A stretch of DNA of 64,000 nt from Enterococcus raffinosus (GCF_001886185.1 NZ_JXLA01000016.1:1-64000); one strand, 5' to 3'; positions 18,149 through 27,704 are shown, numbered from the stretch's first letter. Notes: generated by a model from the sequence alone, not told the origin. Program-made: numbers and translations.

Positions 18149-18177
18149 AAAAAAAGACCCTCTATTTAGAGGATCTT
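18149..18177 (-). terminator. Terminator overlapping the aminotransferase stop
   Basis: On the minus strand a 12-bp stem with one wobble pair includes the last codons and TAG stop of the MalY-like gene and runs into nine T residues. It ends the 25.5-18.2 kb operon. Confidence 0.88.
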
Positions 18178-19355
18178 TCATCTAAAGATCGAATCGCACG
18201 TAGGAGTCGCTCGGCACCATCGACGATTTTTTCTTTAGGTGCACCAAGATTAAACCGCAGATAACGCTGCCCTTCCACTCCATAAGTCTCACCCTTCATG
18301 ATGGCTACTTTTTCTTGCTTTACTAACACGGTTTGCAATTCGTCCATCGTGTAAGGCAGCTTAGCGATATTGATCCAGCCTAAATAAGTGGCTTCCGGTA
18401 TCCTAAAATCAATTCGCGAGTCCTTTGCTAAAATTTCTTTCAAAGCAGTGAAATTTTCGTCCACCGTTCGATTTAGTTCTTCTACCCACTGTTTTTGATT
18501 ATTATAGCAATCCATCGTCGCTAGCAATGCGGGATAAGGAATAGAGGATAGACCATCCCGCCCCTTTAGAATATTCAGAAATTTCTCCCGCAATACTTCT
18601 TCTGGAAAAATCCCATAGGACCCACCAAGTCCTGGAGAATTGAAGGTTTTTGAAACAGAAGACAGCAACACTACAGGTACTTCGATCTGATTAATAAACG
18701 CTAGAATCGGCAAATGTTTTTTACCAGGTCGGCGCACATCCATGTGAATCTCATCGCTAATGATTGCCACAGAGTATTTGTTGCACAATGTAATCAAATG
18801 AGTCAATTCTTCCTCTGTAAAAACGCGACCAGTAGGATTGTGGGGATTACACAACAGGAAAATTGCGGGCTTTTCTGCAGCAAAAATTTCTTCTAAAGCA
18901 GAGAAATCAATGGTAAAACGCTCCTTATCGTTCGTCAGTGAGAAAGTAATCAATGCTCGTTCATTGCCACTGATACAATTGAAAAAAGCGTCATAGCAAG
19001 GTGTGAACGTTACAATTTTTTCGCCTGTTTTACTCAGAAGTTGAAGACAAACGGATAAACTATAGATCACACTTGGTGAATAAACACACCAGTTCGGATC
19101 AATCCAGCAAGTGAACGCCTGTTGGAACCAACGACTGATACTTTGTTTGTAGTCCAGATGATTCCATCGTGTATAGCCAAAAAATCCACGATCAACCGCT
19201 TTAGACAAAACATCGATCGTTCCATCAGGAATCATAAAATCTGTGTCTGAAATGGAGAAGGGCAATAAATTTTTCTCACCAAACCGATCTTGCACATAAT
19301 CCCATTGGGTCGAATAGGTGTCATAACGAGACCGTTGCTCCCTAAAATTGCTCAA
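18162..19355 (-). CDS. MalY/PatB family aminotransferase (PLP C-S lyase)
   Basis: About 397 residues, a fold-type I PLP enzyme of the MalY/PatB (cystathionine beta-lyase) group. Seen: the N-terminal WDYVQDRFG and DTDFMIP, LLCNPHNPTGRVF, ISDEIHMDV with the PLP-contacting Asp, and SSVSKTFNSPG with the Schiff-base lysine. These enzymes cleave cysteine S-conjugates or cystathionine to pyruvate, ammonia and a thiol. The start is TTG 19355 behind GGGAGGA, overlapping the M42 peptidase stop by 14 bases. With two peptidases upstream it may release thiols or cysteine-bound cargo after peptide trimming (inference). Confidence 0.87.
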   Translation of the reverse strand: MSNFREQRSRYDTYSTQWDYVQDRFGEKNLLPFSISDTDFMIPDGTIDVLSKAVDRGFFGYTRWNHLDYKQSISRWFQQAFTCWIDPNWCVYSPSVIYSLSVCLQLLSKTGEKIVTFTPCYDAFFNCISGNERALITFSLTNDKERFTIDFSALEEIFAAEKPAIFLLCNPHNPTGRVFTEEELTHLITLCNKYSVAIISDEIHMDVRRPGKKHLPILAFINQIEVPVVLLSSVSKTFNSPGLGGSYGIFPEEVLREKFLNILKGRDGLSSIPYPALLATMDCYNNQKQWVEELNRTVDENFTALKEILAKDSRIDFRIPEATYLGWINIAKLPYTMDELQTVLVKQEKVAIMKGETYGVEGQRYLRFNLGAPKEKIVDGAERLLRAIRSLDERSSK

Positions 19356-20388
19356 AATCAATTCCTCCCTCGTCAAACGAACGAACAACTGCTGATAATA
19401 ACTCGATCGTTGCCTCTATATCGGAAATTTTTACGATGGAATTCCATGAATGACAATAGCGGACAGGAATACAAACGACCAGTGTCGGTTTTCCAGCAAA
19501 CAATTGAACCGAGCCCGCGTCTGTCCCGCCGCCACCTAGTAAATCATACTGCCAAGGGATATTCTTCTTTTCAGCAATTTCTCTGCAATAGTCCAATAAT
19601 TTTAGGTTTCCCAACGCGGTTTTATCCGCCAAAACTAGTCCCGGGCCATCGCCTTGAATTCGATTTGGCACCTCTGCGGCTTTCGGTGTGTCTTTTCCAT
19701 TGGCGACGTCAATCACGATATTTATATCCCCATTGACCTGAGAAGCAGCCACTTTCGAGCCTCGAGTTCCTGCTTCTTCTTGAACAGTCGCTACGCCGAT
19801 AAGTTCAATCTTTTTTGTCTGAACTCGATTTTTTACCTGAGCCATAATCGTACAGGCTATTCGATTGTCTAACGCCTTACCAACGACCTTCTCATGATTG
19901 AAGCTTTTCTTCGCCTGAGCGTTCGGCAAGATCATATCTCCAATTTGCAGGCCTGCTGCTTCTAATTCTGCTTTTGAGTGGACGCCGAAATCAATATACA
20001 TTTCACTGATTGATACAACATCATTCATATTATGACTTGCTTTGGGTAACGTTCCCACAACACCCTCCAAAACAGCGCCATTTTTACGACAGGTCGCCCT
20101 TACCTGTTGCCCTAATACCACATGACCCCACCATCCGCCAATAGGATAAAAGTAAACAAATCCATCCTCCGTGATTTGATGGACGAAAAAGCCAACCTCA
20201 TCCATATGAGCATATAATGCAACTTTCTTCTTTTTTGCCTCCAAATCACCAAAGTACACATTCCCAAACGTGTCTTTTCTATTGGGTCCTTCAATCGTTT
20301 CTTGTAATGCTCGCTGGACCTGCGTCTCTTGTCCAGGTAAAGCATCTAGATTGGAAAGAGCCATCAATAAGCTATCCGTTGCAACCAA
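19342..20388 (-). CDS. M42 family glutamyl-type aminopeptidase
   Basis: 348 residues, M42 family length. Metal ligands are visible: YAHMDEVGFFV (His, Asp context), KALDNRIACTI (bridging Asp), VQEEAGTRGSKV (catalytic Glu pair), VIDVANGKDTP (Asp) and RYCHSWNSIV near the C-terminus (His). Such enzymes form large cytosolic aminopeptidase complexes. Start is TTG at 20388 with AAGGAG upstream, overlapping the M24 gene by 17 bases. A deblocking aminopeptidase or an endoglucanase label is used for the same family. Confidence 0.88.
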   Translation of the reverse strand: MVATDSLLMALSNLDALPGQETQVQRALQETIEGPNRKDTFGNVYFGDLEAKKKKVALYAHMDEVGFFVHQITEDGFVYFYPIGGWWGHVVLGQQVRATCRKNGAVLEGVVGTLPKASHNMNDVVSISEMYIDFGVHSKAELEAAGLQIGDMILPNAQAKKSFNHEKVVGKALDNRIACTIMAQVKNRVQTKKIELIGVATVQEEAGTRGSKVAASQVNGDINIVIDVANGKDTPKAAEVPNRIQGDGPGLVLADKTALGNLKLLDYCREIAEKKNIPWQYDLLGGGGTDAGSVQLFAGKPTLVVCIPVRYCHSWNSIVKISDIEATIELLSAVVRSFDEGGIDFEQF

Positions 20389-21454
20389 TTGTCATCCACT
20401 CCTTATTAAATCGTGTTAAACTCTCAGCGTCTCCACTATCGTTCACGACCACATCATCTTCGATTCGAATGCCAAAGCCTGCTTCTGGCAAATAAATGCC
20501 TGGCTCGATGGTAAATGTCATATTTTTTTCAATGGTCACCGTTTCTTGTGGCGCTAATGCAGGATATTCATGACAAGAAAGGCCAAGTCCATGCCCTAAA
20601 TTGTGGCTGAAAAATTGATCCAGTCCTCTTTGCTCCAAAAACATCCGTGCCATTTGATCAATTTCTCCAAGCTTTTTCCCTAGCGAAACTGCGGCAACGG
20701 CGTGTTTTTGAGCGGATAGCAGGGTTTGATAAGCTTCTTTAATCGCCTTCGGTACTTCACCAAATCCAAAGGTTCGAGTGATATCCGAATAATAACCTTG
20801 ATAGATCGTCCCAAAATCAATCATAATCAGTTCATTTTCCGCAATTTTTTTCTGACTGGCATGGGCATGAGGCAAGGCCGTTCGTTCTCCTGAAGCCACG
20901 ATTGTCTCGAAGGCCGCACCTTCACTTCCTAGTTTTTTGCTGTGATAGTCAATTTCGTTCGCTAGTTCCAATTCGGTCATTCCGACACGGATCATTGGCA
21001 GAATTTTTTCTAAGGTTTGATCAGCGATCGATGCCGCCTGCTTGATTGCCGCGATTTCTTCCGGTTGTTTGACCATTCGCAAGCTTTCTATCATATTCTT
21101 TGTTTCGACTAAATGCCCCTCTTCTTCAGCTACTGCTGTTTGAAGGGTACTAAACAACTGATATGAAATCGTTCCGGCTTCAAATCCTAGGGCTAACCCT
21201 TTTATAAATGGCCGCAGCGTTTCAATTAGGCTGCCTCCTACAGGTATTTCACAAATCTCGACATTACTAGTTTGCTGCTGCGCCTGTTTTGTATAGCGGC
21301 CATCCACAAATAATCGCAGCGTATTCTCTGTAACCAGCAACAAACCATTCGATCCAGTAAATCCGCATAGATAGCGGCGATTGATCTTATCTGTCACGAG
21401 TAGTCCTGCTAAATTAGCTGCAGCAATTTTTTTACGTAATTCATCCACGTTCAT
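20372..21454 (-). CDS. M24 family Xaa-Pro peptidase
   Basis: 360 residues with the N-terminal creatinase-type domain (GLLVTDKINRRYLCGFTGSNG) and C-terminal pita-bread catalytic domain. The five metal ligands are recognisable: LIMIDFGTIYQGYYSDITRTF (two Asp), GHGLGLSCHE (His), TIEPGIY (Glu) and IRIEDDVVV (Glu). It would release N-terminal residues before proline or split Xaa-Pro dipeptides. It follows the PTS terminator region, so expression would need read-through or a weak promoter of its own. Confidence 0.9.
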   Translation of the reverse strand: MNVDELRKKIAAANLAGLLVTDKINRRYLCGFTGSNGLLLVTENTLRLFVDGRYTKQAQQQTSNVEICEIPVGGSLIETLRPFIKGLALGFEAGTISYQLFSTLQTAVAEEEGHLVETKNMIESLRMVKQPEEIAAIKQAASIADQTLEKILPMIRVGMTELELANEIDYHSKKLGSEGAAFETIVASGERTALPHAHASQKKIAENELIMIDFGTIYQGYYSDITRTFGFGEVPKAIKEAYQTLLSAQKHAVAAVSLGKKLGEIDQMARMFLEQRGLDQFFSHNLGHGLGLSCHEYPALAPQETVTIEKNMTFTIEPGIYLPEAGFGIRIEDDVVVNDSGDAESLTRFNKEWMTIGCNG

Positions 21455-21472
21455 GTGACACTCTCCTTCATT

Positions 21473-21504
21473 AAAAAAAGGTGCGACAAAACTCTCGTCA
21501 CACC
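21473..21504 (-). terminator. Leaky-looking terminator between PTS IIC and Xaa-Pro peptidase
   Basis: An 8-bp stem with one wobble (21480-21487 with 21497-21504) and a 9-nt loop is followed by seven T on the minus strand. The peptidase start is only about 20 bases beyond, so it may act as a differential-expression attenuator within the operon. Confidence 0.75.
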
Positions 21505-21515
21505 CGCTTTATTGG

Positions 21516-22865
21516 TTAGAAATCAATATCCGTTAAATATTGTTCGTCGTCATCGGAAATGACGGAATTGGCTTTTTCGGCTTCTAATTGTGCTTCTCGT
21601 TCTAATTCTTGTTTTTCTAATACCTTAAAGAACGGCAGATATAAGCCAAAGGACATAGCTACCTGAATTACCTGAATGACGATCGCACGCCAATCAAATC
21701 CCGTTAAGAAGCCTTCCATAAACACCGGAACATAAGGCGGATCGAAAATTGGGAAATTCAATAATCCTAATTTCATACAAATCATTGGGAACATTCCAAC
21801 TAAAGCGCCACCAAAAATGAATGGAATCATTAACACCGGATTCAAAATGATTGGAACCCCAAAAAGTACCGGCTCATTAATCCCGAATAAAGATGGCAAT
21901 AAAGCCACTGCTCCAACCTTTTTATAGCGTAACGACTTGCTGATCAGCATTGCCAACACCAGACCGATCGTCACTCCTGAACCAGAAAAATTCGCAAACG
22001 CAGATAATGTTCCATTCGTAATCACGTGCTGTAGCGGTTCACCTGCTTCATGAGCAGCGATATTTTCTGACAAATACTGCACGGCAATTGGTGAAAGGAT
22101 TGGTGACAATACTGCTGAATGAATCCCGAAAAACCAGAAGACTAAACGCAATACCAAAACAAAATAGATGATCCACAATGAATCCAAGCTACCGATTGCT
22201 GGTGCCAAAACATCCATGATAACCTGTGGAAGAAGTACACCGCCCGACAAACTATCGGTAACTGACCGAATCACAATGAATAAAACGCCGATAGCGGCCG
22301 TTGGTGTAATCAGTTCGAATGAGCTGGAAACAAAATCAGGTACTCCTTCAGGCATCTTAATTACCAGCTTGTGCTTCGTAAAAAACTGATACAGCTTCAC
22401 TGAGATAATTGCTACGAAAATAGCGGTGAATAACCCTTTTGAATCAAGATATGAAGCAACAATATTGCCATTATCATCGACATCCATCGCTACGATTAAA
22501 AACGCGATGGCAGAAAGCAACATAGAGCCTACGGTGTATAGTTTATAGTGCTCACTTAAGAAATAAGAAATTGCTAAAACCGCGTATAAACCAACTAACC
22601 CTAAGGAAACTTTAGAAATAATACCAAATATATACCCGTAATTCTCGAACCAATTTGCTACTGCCTGTGTTTTGATAAATTCTGGAATAGAGGGGAAGAT
22701 CGCCGCGATAGAACCTAGCAATAGCACCGGTGTCATGACGACCATCCCTTTTTTAATAGCCGTTAAGTAAGGATTGCTGTCAACTTTGTTAGCAACTGGA
22801 ACCAATGTTTTACGAATAAAGGCTTCTACTTTTTCAAAAGCACCCTGTTTCTTTGGATTTTCCAT
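21516..22865 (-). CDS. PTS cellobiose-type EIIC permease
   Basis: 449 residues of the lactose/cellobiose EIIC family with about ten membrane segments. It has the KMPEGVPDFVSSSF motif and FGINEPVLFGVPIILNP. It is a paralogue of the permease at 554-1909 but not a near-identical copy. The C-terminus is acidic (DDDEQ). It is fourth in the series LicR-like regulator, IIA, IIB, IIC, followed by two peptidases and a C-S lyase, so a glycoconjugate with a peptide part is a possible substrate (inference). Confidence 0.92.
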   Translation of the reverse strand: MENPKKQGAFEKVEAFIRKTLVPVANKVDSNPYLTAIKKGMVVMTPVLLLGSIAAIFPSIPEFIKTQAVANWFENYGYIFGIISKVSLGLVGLYAVLAISYFLSEHYKLYTVGSMLLSAIAFLIVAMDVDDNGNIVASYLDSKGLFTAIFVAIISVKLYQFFTKHKLVIKMPEGVPDFVSSSFELITPTAAIGVLFIVIRSVTDSLSGGVLLPQVIMDVLAPAIGSLDSLWIIYFVLVLRLVFWFFGIHSAVLSPILSPIAVQYLSENIAAHEAGEPLQHVITNGTLSAFANFSGSGVTIGLVLAMLISKSLRYKKVGAVALLPSLFGINEPVLFGVPIILNPVLMIPFIFGGALVGMFPMICMKLGLLNFPIFDPPYVPVFMEGFLTGFDWRAIVIQVIQVAMSFGLYLPFFKVLEKQELEREAQLEAEKANSVISDDDEQYLTDIDF

Positions 22866-22880
22866 TTTTTTCTCTCCTAA

Positions 22881-23219
22881 CTATTGCGTTTTTAATGCTT
22901 GATTTTTTCGGTAGGCAACTAACGCCTGCTTCATCACGGTAGCTCCATCCATTGACCCATAAATATCTGAGGTTAATAAAACAGTCGGCTTATCCGCCTT
23001 CTCCGCTTCACCTTTGATAAAGTCATATTTATGACTTAATTGTGGCCCAACTAAAATCACGTCATAATCGTTGATGTAACGCTCTAGCTTATCAACACCA
23101 ATTGCTTCCATGGGATAATCCTTTTCGTCTAAACTTTTTGACTCCTTGACCACCTTTTTCATGGACTCCATCATCATGGTGGTTGAGAAGCCTCCTGCAC
23201 AAACTAGTAATGTCTTCAT
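22881..23219 (-). CDS. PTS lactose/cellobiose-family EIIB component
   Basis: 112 residues. The phosphocysteine loop is LLVCAGGFSTTMM with Cys7, a variant of the usual C-x-x-G-x-S/T-T loop. It lies 15 bases upstream of IIC and 17 bases downstream of IIA in the same operon. It shares the alpha/beta IIB fold with the protein at 1936-2265. Confidence 0.9.
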   Translation of the reverse strand: MKTLLVCAGGFSTTMMMESMKKVVKESKSLDEKDYPMEAIGVDKLERYINDYDVILVGPQLSHKYDFIKGEAEKADKPTVLLTSDIYGSMDGATVMKQALVAYRKNQALKTQ

Positions 23220-23236
23220 TCCTTTTTCCTCCTATT

Positions 23237-23563
23237 TTAATGCAAAGCCTTGGCTTCGCTTTGTTCTTTCAACATACCGATCATTTCTTCGATCAAGTCA
23301 CGTGCTAAGATACTGGTCATTAAGTGATCCTGCGCATGTACCATTAATAAGCTAGTTTCCGTTTTCTCGCCGTTGATCTCACTGGTAATCAATTGGGTCT
23401 GTACATCATGTGCATCGATGCTTTTTTCTTTGGCTTCTTGCATTTTTGCTTCTGCTTCGTCAAACTTCCCTTTACGTGCTAAGCGCAAGGCTTCAAAGGC
23501 AGATCCTCGGGAATCTCCCGCCGCAGAGATAATTTTAAAAATATCCATTTCTTGATCGTTCAT
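23237..23563 (-). CDS. PTS lactose/cellobiose-family EIIA component
   Basis: 108 residues, helical IIA with the active histidine in LLMVHAQDHLMTS near residue 80. The ribosome site GAAGGA precedes ATG 23563, four bases behind the stop of the LicR-type regulator. It is a paralogue of the IIA at 110-433. Confidence 0.92.
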   Translation of the reverse strand: MNDQEMDIFKIISAAGDSRGSAFEALRLARKGKFDEAEAKMQEAKEKSIDAHDVQTQLITSEINGEKTETSLLMVHAQDHLMTSILARDLIEEMIGMLKEQSEAKALH

Positions 23564-23567
23564 TGTT

Positions 23568-25493
23568 TTATCCTTCTTTCATTAAGCTTTTCATATAAGA
23601 CATAAAGTCTTGAAAGTTTGTAATTTTTGTCAACTGGGTATCTAATGTCGGATCATCCATCATTTTAATCATCAACCGACTAATTTCTTTGTGCAGATTT
23701 AAATGATCCTTCTTGATATTGATCAAGAAAATCACTCTTACCTGCTTTTCCCGATATGTTAGTGGTCTTTTTAATAGAATGACATCAATGACTTCCTTAA
23801 TCGCGGCCTGTTCCATGGGATGAGGACCAGCGATGCCATGCTGATAAATCGTGTCAATCAGTTTTTCCCGCTCTAAGACACTTTGCTTGAACCCTTGCTC
23901 CGCCCATTGCAGTTCTTCTAAGCGAGCGCCTTCATTTTCCAAAAGTGTCAGATATTCGGCAGGAGGGTCAAGAATTTGGAACCATTTCCTATCAAATAAA
24001 CTGAGGATGAACTGATGAACATCGAAAACCTTATTTCTTGATTCACGTAAAAGGTTCAGGTCCTGTTCAATTTTGCTGATCTCTGCCTGATTCAAGATTG
24101 TTTTGGTATAAATGATCGGAAGGTCAAACTGCTCCTGCTGCACTGGTACCGTCGAAATCAATAAATCAAAGGTGTCATCGATCTGATCAATTTCATTTAA
24201 GGCAAAAGTTGCGACCTCCGCGTTGCTGAAAAGACGTTCCAGATTCACTTTCAATAAATAGGAAGCTCCTCCACCTGTAGAACAAATAACCGCGATCTTT
24301 TGATAATCCTCAATCACTTGATTGGATTGCTTCTCCAAACTTGCGGCAAAGTAAATCGCGACATACCCGATCTCATCCTTACTTATATCTACTTCTAAAT
24401 CTTTATTCAGCTCATTAATAAAAACCATCGCCACATTAAACACATTGGCATACTGTGTGTAGATATCCTCGATAATAGGATTTTCTAGCTGATGGCCTGT
24501 ATAAAGCCGCTGCAATAAGGGGGCCACATGCATCAGCAGTGCATTGGCTAATGCTTGATCCCCACAAAAATGCGTTTGATAACGCCGATCCACAAAATCT
24601 AGTGCTTTTTCGATTGCTTGCTTTAACTGCTGATTGTTCTCAACATCATCAAGTACAGCAAATTTTCCACGCAGCTGTTCTTCCAAATAATTTTTTTCTG
24701 CTTTAGAAAAAACAATGGAATAGGCAGCTTCAAGGTAATCCACCAATTCTTCCGTTAGCTGATCATACTTATCGACGACTCTCAGCGTTTCAGACTCTTC
24801 TTGGTTTAACGTATTTTTCTGCATGATTCGAAAGCACAGTAAACGAATATGCTGAACAATGTTTTCAAAGACGATATCACTAATTTTCAACTGATTCTTT
24901 TGTAGACGTTCCTGTAAAAAACGCCTTAAGTCTGTTTCATCGAATGTAAAATTGAACTCCTTATACCTTTCGGTCAATACGGGGGTGTGGATCGTGTTAC
25001 GAAGCAGGTATAAAATCGCTCGTCTTTTTTTACTTTCTGTCCCGATAATTTTCAAGCCATAATGCGCTTTACTAAAAAGCGTCAGCTCGTACTTCTCACA
25101 AAACTGTTCAACCTGCTTGATATCGGCTTTAACGGTTGATAGGCTGACGTCCAGCCACTCCGCAATCTGCTGCATCGTGATGTACTCTTCATGAAACAGC
25201 AAAAGCAGTTCGATATTCTTAATCCGTTCTTGTGGAAGAGAGGCATCAATGTGGGTTTGCTGCTCTGAACGAGAAAGATAGCTTTGAAACTTCTCCCGAT
25301 CAATAACTTTTAGTTGATAACCCTTGGAACGGATTCGTTCGACGGTGAAGCCTTCTGTTGTTCCGATGTCCTTCAACCATTTAATATCACTTGCAAGCGT
25401 TCGCTCCGAGATTTGAAATGCAGCGGCCAATGCCTTGGGAGCAATCGCTTGCTTCTTTGCATATAAGTATTCAACAATTTTTTCTTGTCTCAT
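23568..25493 (-). CDS. LicR-type PRD transcriptional activator with EIIB and EIIA modules
   Basis: 641 residues. Order of domains: HTH_11 winged helix (APKALAAAFQISERTLASDIKWL), a second Mga-like HTH (MQQIAEWLDVSLSTVKADI), two PRD domains (about 170-390, with VAIYFAASLEKQ), an EIIB-like CSTGGGASYLL near 410, and a C-terminal EIIA-like domain with QHGIAGPHP. LicR-type activators switch on cellobiose-type PTS operons when dephosphorylated at one PRD and phosphorylated by HPr at another. It heads the IIA-IIB-IIC operon. Confidence 0.9.
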   Translation of the reverse strand: MRQEKIVEYLYAKKQAIAPKALAAAFQISERTLASDIKWLKDIGTTEGFTVERIRSKGYQLKVIDREKFQSYLSRSEQQTHIDASLPQERIKNIELLLLFHEEYITMQQIAEWLDVSLSTVKADIKQVEQFCEKYELTLFSKAHYGLKIIGTESKKRRAILYLLRNTIHTPVLTERYKEFNFTFDETDLRRFLQERLQKNQLKISDIVFENIVQHIRLLCFRIMQKNTLNQEESETLRVVDKYDQLTEELVDYLEAAYSIVFSKAEKNYLEEQLRGKFAVLDDVENNQQLKQAIEKALDFVDRRYQTHFCGDQALANALLMHVAPLLQRLYTGHQLENPIIEDIYTQYANVFNVAMVFINELNKDLEVDISKDEIGYVAIYFAASLEKQSNQVIEDYQKIAVICSTGGGASYLLKVNLERLFSNAEVATFALNEIDQIDDTFDLLISTVPVQQEQFDLPIIYTKTILNQAEISKIEQDLNLLRESRNKVFDVHQFILSLFDRKWFQILDPPAEYLTLLENEGARLEELQWAEQGFKQSVLEREKLIDTIYQHGIAGPHPMEQAAIKEVIDVILLKRPLTYREKQVRVIFLINIKKDHLNLHKEISRLMIKMMDDPTLDTQLTKITNFQDFMSYMKSLMKEG

Positions 25494-25654
25494 AACTACC
25501 TCCCGCTTACAGATAAACTATGCAATGTAAGCCCTTTACTTAAAATGGCAACTTTTTCTATTAAAAAATGCAAAACTAGACTGAATAAAAAGATGCACTC
25601 ACTATTAAAGCACACTCTTCTCCCTCTCGATAGTGACTATATTGCGATCCAAGC

Positions 25655-25687
25655 GAAAAAAAACAAGCCCTAAATAAATAGGACTTG
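25655..25687 (-). terminator. Terminator of the gadB-dsrE unit
   Basis: On the minus strand a 9-bp stem with one wobble (25664-25672 with 25679-25687) is followed by nine T. Confidence 0.85.
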
Positions 25688-25695
25688 ATAACTGC

Positions 25696-26013
25696 TTAAC
25701 ACTTAATATAGGAATACCCCTGCTCCTGCAATTCAACCAAACCAATGACGCCGGATTCAATGATTTCAACTTGCTCATGCATTTGTTTTGAGCGAACATG
25801 GAAATTACGCATTGAATGATGACAAGCCTGATAGGTAATATGCGGGTATTCTTTCATAAACTTGATCACACGCGGCAATAAATATCCTTGGATGGCCTCG
25901 CCGTTCATTAGCAAGACAATATCTGCTTTTGGCTCCGATAACAAGATATGCTCAATATTGTGACGGGCCTCTCGGATCATTCCTAACTCATCGACATGAA
26001 AAACTACTTTCAT
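25696..26013 (-). CDS. DsrE/DsrF-like family protein
   Basis: 105 residues with the DsrE-like alpha/beta fold: an N-terminal strand VVFHVDEL, a second strand ADIVLLMNGEAIQGYL, and a cysteine in ITYQACHHSM near residue 64 that aligns with the sulfur-relay position. The C-terminal residue is also cysteine. Known DsrE proteins take part in sulfur transfer, but many in Firmicutes are uncharacterised. It lies 23 bases behind glutamate decarboxylase and shares its terminator, which is unusual company. Confidence 0.75.
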   Translation of the reverse strand: MKVVFHVDELGMIREARHNIEHILLSEPKADIVLLMNGEAIQGYLLPRVIKFMKEYPHITYQACHHSMRNFHVRSKQMHEQVEIIESGVIGLVELQEQGYSYIKC

Positions 26014-26036
26014 TTAAAACGCCTCCTTATATTCCA

Positions 26037-27437
26037 TTAATGGGTGAAGCCATAATTTTTAATTTCGGTCTCTTCATGAAATACCAAATGACTATTCTCC
26101 AGCTCTTTAAGCGCCGCCTTCAAATCCTCAATAAAATCATGTGCCATACTCATGCCAAAATCACTTCGAACTACAATACGCTGAATAATCTGATGATCTA
26201 GGTTCTTCGGCAATGGGTAAGAAGGAACCTGCCAGCCCTTCATTAGCAGCCGATCAGATAAATCATACAATGTCCATTGACGTGTTGAATCTTCCGCTAG
26301 TTTGTAGCAAACCAGTGGTAACTGACTACCATCATTGATAAGTGTAAAATGGCGCGACTGTTCGATTTCCTTAGCCAAATAAACTGCTACATCATGGGTT
26401 CGTTGATGAATACTTTGATACCCCTCAAAGCCAAAACGAACAAAATTATAATACTGTCCGATCATCTGAGATGCACTATGGGAAAAATTGATCGCCATGG
26501 TCGGCATCTCCCCACCGAGATAGCTGACCTTAAAGACAAGCTCTTCTGGGAGAAATTTCTCGTCTCGCCAAACGACCCATCCAACGCCCGGATAAACCAA
26601 ACCGTATTTGTGCCCTGAAGTATTGATGGAAATGACATTCTTCAGTCGAAAATCCCATGCCAGCTCCGGTTCAACAAACGGCGCGTATAACCCGCCTGAA
26701 GCTGCGTCCACATGAATGTACACTTTATGTTCTGTCTGTTGATTGTATGCTTCCACCAGCTGATCCAATTTCTCGATGTCGTCATATTGTCCTGTGTAGG
26801 TGATTCCAAGAATACCTACGATACCGATCGTATACTCATCAACTGCTTCTATGGCTTTTTCAACATCTAGAGATAAATGATCCGCTGACATTGGAATCTC
26901 ACGAAGCTCAATATTCCAATAAACACAGAATTTTTCCCAACAGACCTGATACCCCGACGAAATGATTAGATTCGGCTTTTTCGCCTGAACAGCGACACCT
27001 AGCTTTTCAGCCCGCTTACGCCAGGCAAATTTCATTGCCATACCGCCTAGCATACAGGCCTCGGATGAGCCGATCGTAGACGTTCCGATGTATTTCTCTG
27101 GTCCCTTAGCGTGCCACAGGTCTGCAATCATATTGACGCAGCGGTTTTCCATCTCAGCGGTTCGGGGATACTCAGACTTGTCGATCATATTTTTATCGAG
27201 AGTCTCACTCATTAATTTCACTGCTTCTGGTTCCATGAAGGTTTGACAAAAAGTCGCCAAGTTCAAACGAGAGTTTCCTTCATCTAATAGATCGTCCTTA
27301 ATCATCTGATAGGCGATCCGCGGTTCGATGGATTTTTTTCCTAAATGATAGGACGGCAATAGCTCATCCTCATTCTTTGATCCGAAAATTGGTTCCAAGT
27401 AACTCGCCTCACGTCGATCTTTCTTTCCATAAAGCAT
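26037..27437 (-). CDS. gadB: Glutamate decarboxylase
   Basis: 466 residues, the size of bacterial GadA/GadB. PLP-dependent decarboxylation of glutamate to GABA consumes a proton. Seen: GTSTIGSSEACMLGGMA (substrate/PLP pocket), HVDAASGGLYAPFV, and INTSGHKYGLVYPGVGW with the Schiff-base lysine. The C-terminal tail ends with a histidine, as in pH-sensing GadB enzymes. No GadC glutamate/GABA antiporter is adjacent; the next genes are DsrE (same unit) and a divergent Na/Pi transporter. Confidence 0.93.
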   Translation of the reverse strand: MLYGKKDRREASYLEPIFGSKNEDELLPSYHLGKKSIEPRIAYQMIKDDLLDEGNSRLNLATFCQTFMEPEAVKLMSETLDKNMIDKSEYPRTAEMENRCVNMIADLWHAKGPEKYIGTSTIGSSEACMLGGMAMKFAWRKRAEKLGVAVQAKKPNLIISSGYQVCWEKFCVYWNIELREIPMSADHLSLDVEKAIEAVDEYTIGIVGILGITYTGQYDDIEKLDQLVEAYNQQTEHKVYIHVDAASGGLYAPFVEPELAWDFRLKNVISINTSGHKYGLVYPGVGWVVWRDEKFLPEELVFKVSYLGGEMPTMAINFSHSASQMIGQYYNFVRFGFEGYQSIHQRTHDVAVYLAKEIEQSRHFTLINDGSQLPLVCYKLAEDSTRQWTLYDLSDRLLMKGWQVPSYPLPKNLDHQIIQRIVVRSDFGMSMAHDFIEDLKAALKELENSHLVFHEETEIKNYGFTH

Positions 27438-27515
27438 TTGACCACGTCTCCTCTATATAAATAGTGCCCTTATTTACCCGAGTTGAACAAAATCTTCTTC
27501 TATAATAAGAGTAGC

Positions 27516-27529
27516 TGAAAGCGCTAAAA
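27516..27529. promoter_or_regulatory. cre-like site in the gadB/Na-Pi intergenic region (one mismatch)
   Basis: TGAAAGCGCTAAAA matches TGWNANCGNTNWCA at 13 of 14 positions. It lies between the divergent gadB and Na/Pi genes, close to a minus-strand TATTAT that could be the gadB -10. Confidence 0.4.
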
Positions 27530-27704
27530 AATACAAAAGAATTCCTTGCAATCTGCTATCAATCCGATGATTTTTTCGAATTAAACTAAAATTAGCGGAT
27601 TATTTCGAAAAAATCAGCATTTTTTTAAATAAAAGACTTTCTTTTTACTTGTGAATCTATTATTTTGGTAGTAGCATGCAAAAAAAAATAGCGGAGGACG
27701 CATT

